A DNA stretch of 64,000 bases from Larimichthys crocea (taxonomy: Eukaryota; Chordata; Actinopteri; Sciaenidae): the NCBI RefSeq assembly GCF_000972845.2, contig NW_020853564.1, forward strand, positions 186,001-250,000, given 5' to 3'. Positions 59,950 through 64,000 of this stretch are shown here, piece by piece. Each line of letters begins with the position of its first letter. The stretch's first letter is position 1. Position numbers and translations under genes: made by a program. The notes below the pieces were generated by a model. The model did not search any database. It was not told where the DNA came from and saw only the letters and a list, made by a program, of their open reading frames with translations.

Positions 59950-62730
59950 TGTATGCAGGACAGACCCACGTGTTCAATCACACAACAGTGTGGAGCTAAA
60001 GAGGAGCAAACAAGCAGCACAGGAGCTGTAAACCCCTACAGCGACTGTGGAGAAGGCAAACAAACATGTCTTGAAACATAATAACAAGCTTTATTGATGA
60101 ATATTTTTGATATCTAAATTTTATTTTTATTTATTAAACTTTTATTTAACCAGGAAAGGAAAATCTAATTTTCAGCAGAGTCCTGGACAGAACAATTCAA
60201 TGAAAACAGATACAAAACAAATTGTGTAAAAAAGTGTTGTACAAAGTGTAGTACAAAAATATCTGTTCTTTTTTTCAGAATGGATTAATGGACAATCACT
60301 AATGTGGAAGCAGTCACAGGATTATCTGCAGCTCTGTGGAGCCTTTTTAGCCTCATTTATCTTATTTTTGTTTAATGGCCTACACTCTGACTATATGACT
60401 GAGTCACAGCATAAATGCTCTATTCAAAAGTAAAGGAACCTGAGAACTACATGCTGATGTTTCTTTGCCTCTGCTAAGTAGATGATAGTTTGTCTGTCAA
60501 TATTATAATGTCAGCATGCTGCAGGACTTCCAGTTCAGTCTCAGTTATTTTCTGTCTAGCAGCCATTTGGGGGCCTAGATATGCACACTAAATTTTGCTG
60601 GTGAAGAGTGTTTTATTTCATTTATTTAGGCTAGGTTTCAACAGAGTGAAAAGGTACTCACGAGGGAAACCTGGTCATGACAGTCAGCATAAAAAACAAG
60701 GCAACAACTAAAATAAAATACTAACCTAACAGTAATAATATGAAGAAGGCTAAAATAAGTTAAGAATAGTGACAAAGAAGTCATTAACCGTAGAATTTAC
60801 AACTGTCTTGATTTCAGTCTGACATTTCAGATTCCTCAATTTAAGTTTCATTTCACTGCCAACTGTAATGGTAATAACAAAGATTTCATGTCAATTAATT
60901 TCAATAATATTTTTTATATTTTCTGTTCATTTCACTTTCAAACAATACATTGTTTAGTACATTTACATTTTTTGAGTATCTCTGAAACAAATGTTTTTGT
61001 TGAATAAATTTGGCACATTGAAATCTGTGATGGAGGAATGTTCTATCAAAGTGTGATAGTCTTTTATTTTTGTTCTGTGAGCAGCAAATCTGTTTGTGGG
61101 TTAGTCAGAGTGAATGTGTGTGAGTAATTACAACCATAGCTGGAAGGCCTGTGTTAAAGTGCTGTTCTGCAGCTGTTTTTTTTTTTTTTTTAAATATATC
61201 TGTTTGTGCATTTGCCAAAAAAAATGTTATTTGTGTTACATAAATTACACAAGACTTTTTTAATCATTTTAACTAAAATATTTACTGGGTTGAACAAAAC
61301 GTTTTGTGTGTGTTTGTGTTTTGTTTTGCGCCATAGCAGACTGTGTGAAGGAGGATGTTTGAATCCCGTGCTGTTGTAGGTCTTCCTCCATTTTTCTCTC
61401 TTATCTAGAGACAGAGCATACTACTACTATACTATACTACACTGCAGTGCAATGAGCTGTTGCCAAGTGATGCAGTTAATTAAATTCTGCTGCTCCTTTG
61501 CCAAAGATTCTCTCCAAAGATAGATTTAGTTGTCCGTTTATTAACGTCAATGTTACAATAAATTAAGTTAGTGTTGCGGTGCCAAATGTTCTGTTATCAA
61601 GTTATCAATGAGTCTTGTTCCATTCAAATTAGTGGCTGTCACTTCTTCACACACGTCTATTCTCTTTTCTTCAGCCAGCACAACTCCAAATATGATTAAA
61701 GTTGTAAAAAAAAGGCTTATAAGTCTCTGATTGGTCACAATGCAGAGGAAAACCTCACTGATGATAGTACAAGAGATTGCCTTTTCTTTTCCTTTCTCTG
61801 CCTCAGCCTGTGTGATTCTTTCATTTCTCCAGACTTGTGATTCTCACTGAGGCAGAATCCCATGAGTTGTGAAGAGTCTCACTATCACCATGTCATTGTG
61901 ACATTAGTTACTATGGTAACGGCTGTATTGACTGCCCATTAGTGACATGTAGTGACAGATTCTTTTTGAAGGCTTTGTATGATACTGAGCAGATGACATA
62001 TTGTCAAAAACACGTTCAGCATGAATTCATGTAGAGGGAATAAATAAATCATATTGTTCATAACACACACAGTGAATAATCTCTTGAACTATTGGTATGT
62101 TTGGCATTGTTGGCTTTTTTTTTCACATGAAATGCTTCAAACAATACTTTCCTGTTTACTTCCGTGTGTTCTCGACAAGAGTCAGAAGTTACACTAAATT
62201 TCAGATCAGGATGCAGCTGTGGGGATGTCGTACTCGTGCTCTTTCATGTGTAAGTCTAACACAACAAAGGTCACAAAAAGGATAGAAGGCAGACACATGC
62301 ACAGCAGCATTATTAATGCAGAGGTTTCATAAATTCCACAGTGTTTCCTCTCTCATTGACACAGACAAGATGCTTCTAGCTGGGCAGTTCAAAAATGAAA
62401 CTGAAGAAACTGTATGACTGTATTGCCTGACATCAGGCCCCCTGTTTCTTTCAGTTTCCATCAATGAACAGTAAATCAGCCTGATTTAGTACAGACGTAA
62501 GCATTAGCCTGCCTCAGGCATTTTATAAATCAGAGTGGATATAGTCATGGCTGTGTTTAGTCTGTTGCCTATTACTGCACGCCAGGTTCTTTATTCTGTT
62601 GGCTTTCCTGTTCCTGAGGTTCTGTCATTCCTGGCTTCTTTAGCTTATAGTGCATCTCTCATCCCAGGATCTTTGGATGATTATGAATTGCTAGTGCGTC
62701 AGAGTCAAAATATTTTTCATCCCTATAAAG
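59950..62730. other. Spacer downstream of b3glct
   Basis: No gene seen. The proximal part is the b3glct 3' UTR, with unknown end. A short dispersed fragment (TTTTATTTAACCAGGAAAGG) lies at about 60135-60180. The rest is AT-rich. Confidence 0.6.
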
Positions 62731-62734
62731 GCTT

Positions 62735-62840
62735 GGGCCTTTCTGTGTGGAGTTTACATGTTCTCCCCGTGTCTGCATGGGTTCTCTCTGGGTACTCTGG
62801 TACTCTAAATTGTCCGTAGGTGTGAATGGTTGTTTGTGTC
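62735..62840 (+). repeat. Fragment of the L2-like repeat
   Basis: GTGTGGAGTTTACATGTTCT...CTCTGGGTACTCTGG...TGTGAATGGTTGTTTG, plus strand. Confidence 0.7.
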
Positions 62841-63420
62841 AGACCTGGACTCAGAGTAATAATAGTTCAGACAGACTTTATTTAAATGCTCCAACCTCTC
62901 AGACAGAGTGACAAACAAACAGGCTGTGAAAAAATGTCTATGAATTCTAAGGAAAAAACAAAAATGGAATTAAAATTAATGAACAAAAAAAAAAACACTC
63001 CCAAAAGGAGGGAAGAAATCACTAATCACTAAACTCTGGTCTTCAAAGACTTAAAGTAACACACTGCTAAAACCGGAGGCTCAGCTCGAGTCTATGAAAC
63101 CTAAACTAGAACAACAGCAAAAGAACACTCCAATGGAGGCTAACAAAGAGCTATGGAAGTTAACTGAACTACAATGCTAAACTATGAAATGTACAAACTA
63201 AAAAAATCACTCTCAATGAAGCAAAGAAAACAGGCTTACGTCGAGAAAAGAGCAAGGGCAAAACGTGGACTATGGCTGGGGTGCACATGAACGAGACACT
63301 CTGGCACAGGACAAAGGGAGAAGCAGACTATAAAACACATGAGGGTAATGGGGAACAGGTGGACACAATCAGGAATCAGAGAAGACACTCCGACCAGTGA
63401 CACATGAGGAAGGGCAAGTG
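62840..63420. repeat. Probable unclassified dispersed element
   Basis: Starting GTCAGACCTGGACTCAGAG and ending near GAGGAAGGGCAAGTGACC, this has the look of a teleost interspersed element. It leads directly into two strong hairpins. No coding frame seen. Confidence 0.4.
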
Positions 63421-63421
63421 A

Positions 63422-63489
63422 CCTAAAACAAGAGGAGAGTTAATATTCAAAATGTTTATTTTGAATATTAACTCTCCTCTTGTTTTAGG
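63422..63489. repeat. Perfect inverted repeat, 31-base arms
   Basis: Arms 63422-63452 and 63459-63489 are exact reverse complements with a 6-base loop TGTTTA. Confidence 0.97.
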
Positions 63490-63524
63490 AAGCAGTACAT
63501 TTTCAAGATAAAAGACAAAAACCC

Positions 63525-63568
63525 AGGACAAGACAAAACCTCACTGCGGTGTGGTTTTGTCTTGTCCT
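63525..63568. repeat. Second inverted repeat, 20-base arms
   Basis: Arms 63525-63544 and 63549-63568 pair with one mismatch around the loop TGCG. It lies 35 bases after the first hairpin. Confidence 0.95.
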
Positions 63569-64000
63569 AGACCTAAAGTGCTAGATCTGTTAAGGTTGAA
63601 CATAAGATTAGGAACACTGATAGGCCTAAAAAACTTTCTTTTAGTTGCTTATAGTTATCAAAAGGGGCACCCTTGCTAATTAAGTTTGTTAACCCCAACC
63701 GCCCTTAGTTCAAGCTGCTTGCCTGAAAAGCTGCCAGTTCCCACGGTTTTCTAATAGTAGCAGATTCCTCAATTTGCAGTAATTTCTGAAACAATGGATT
63801 CTTGATTGCAGACTTGTAAGACAGGTTCTCAGTCATTTTTATCTGTCAATCAGGAATTATACAGGCTGAAATAATGAATAGCAGATTTTATCAGCCCTAG
63901 AAAGCTGATTAACGTAACTTGATACATATTTAATAAAGATCCTCACAAGTTGACAACACATGAAAATTAACACAGCAATGTTTATGTTGTCCTTGTAACC

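Noticed and set aside
60000..64000. A further syntenic gene after b3glct (such as rxfp2 in mammals)
   Set aside because: No matching exon found on either strand; only repeats and AT-rich spacer.

Overview
The window is genomic DNA of a ray-finned (teleost) fish. The genes are split by introns with GT..AG ends whose phases I could follow. The proteins are vertebrate orthologues, and the spacers hold fish-type repeats: CA/TG microsatellites, hAT-like elements, LINE remnants and MITEs. The gene order hmgb1 - uspl1 - alox5ap - medag - b3glct is the block found on human chromosome 13q12.3, although in human other genes lie between MEDAG and B3GLCT. I cannot name the species from sequence alone.

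Layout. 0.1-3.8 kb: hmgb1 on the minus strand (four coding exons, with a CCAAT-rich candidate promoter near 3.7 kb). 7.1-20.9 kb: uspl1 on the plus strand (eight coding exons, SUMO isopeptidase). 21.4 kb: a tRNA-Glu(TTC) gene on the minus strand. 22.7-25.9 kb: alox5ap on the plus strand (five exons, leukotriene synthesis), tail to tail with medag on the minus strand (26.2-27.5 kb). 29.8-38.4 kb: a stretch bounded by hAT-type terminal inverted repeats and an exact 8-bp target site duplication, which holds a C-type lectin gene and a 1.1-kb inverted repeat around a 160-N assembly gap. 38.9-59.9 kb: b3glct on the plus strand, with all 15 coding exons resolved and an RDEL ER-retention end. 60-64 kb: repeat-rich spacer.

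The five conserved genes are an old syntenic block, not a functional operon: a chromatin/alarmin protein, a nuclear SUMO protease, a leukotriene scaffold, an adipogenesis factor and an ER glucosyltransferase. The unusual part is the 8.55-kb segment at 29,843-38,396. Its ends look like a single hAT insertion into an older dispersed repeat, its payload is an intronless-looking type II C-type lectin with a coiled-coil stalk, and no transposase is visible. Whether the lectin was carried by the transposon or nested into it later cannot be settled here. The mirror-image copy around the gap may be real or an assembly product.
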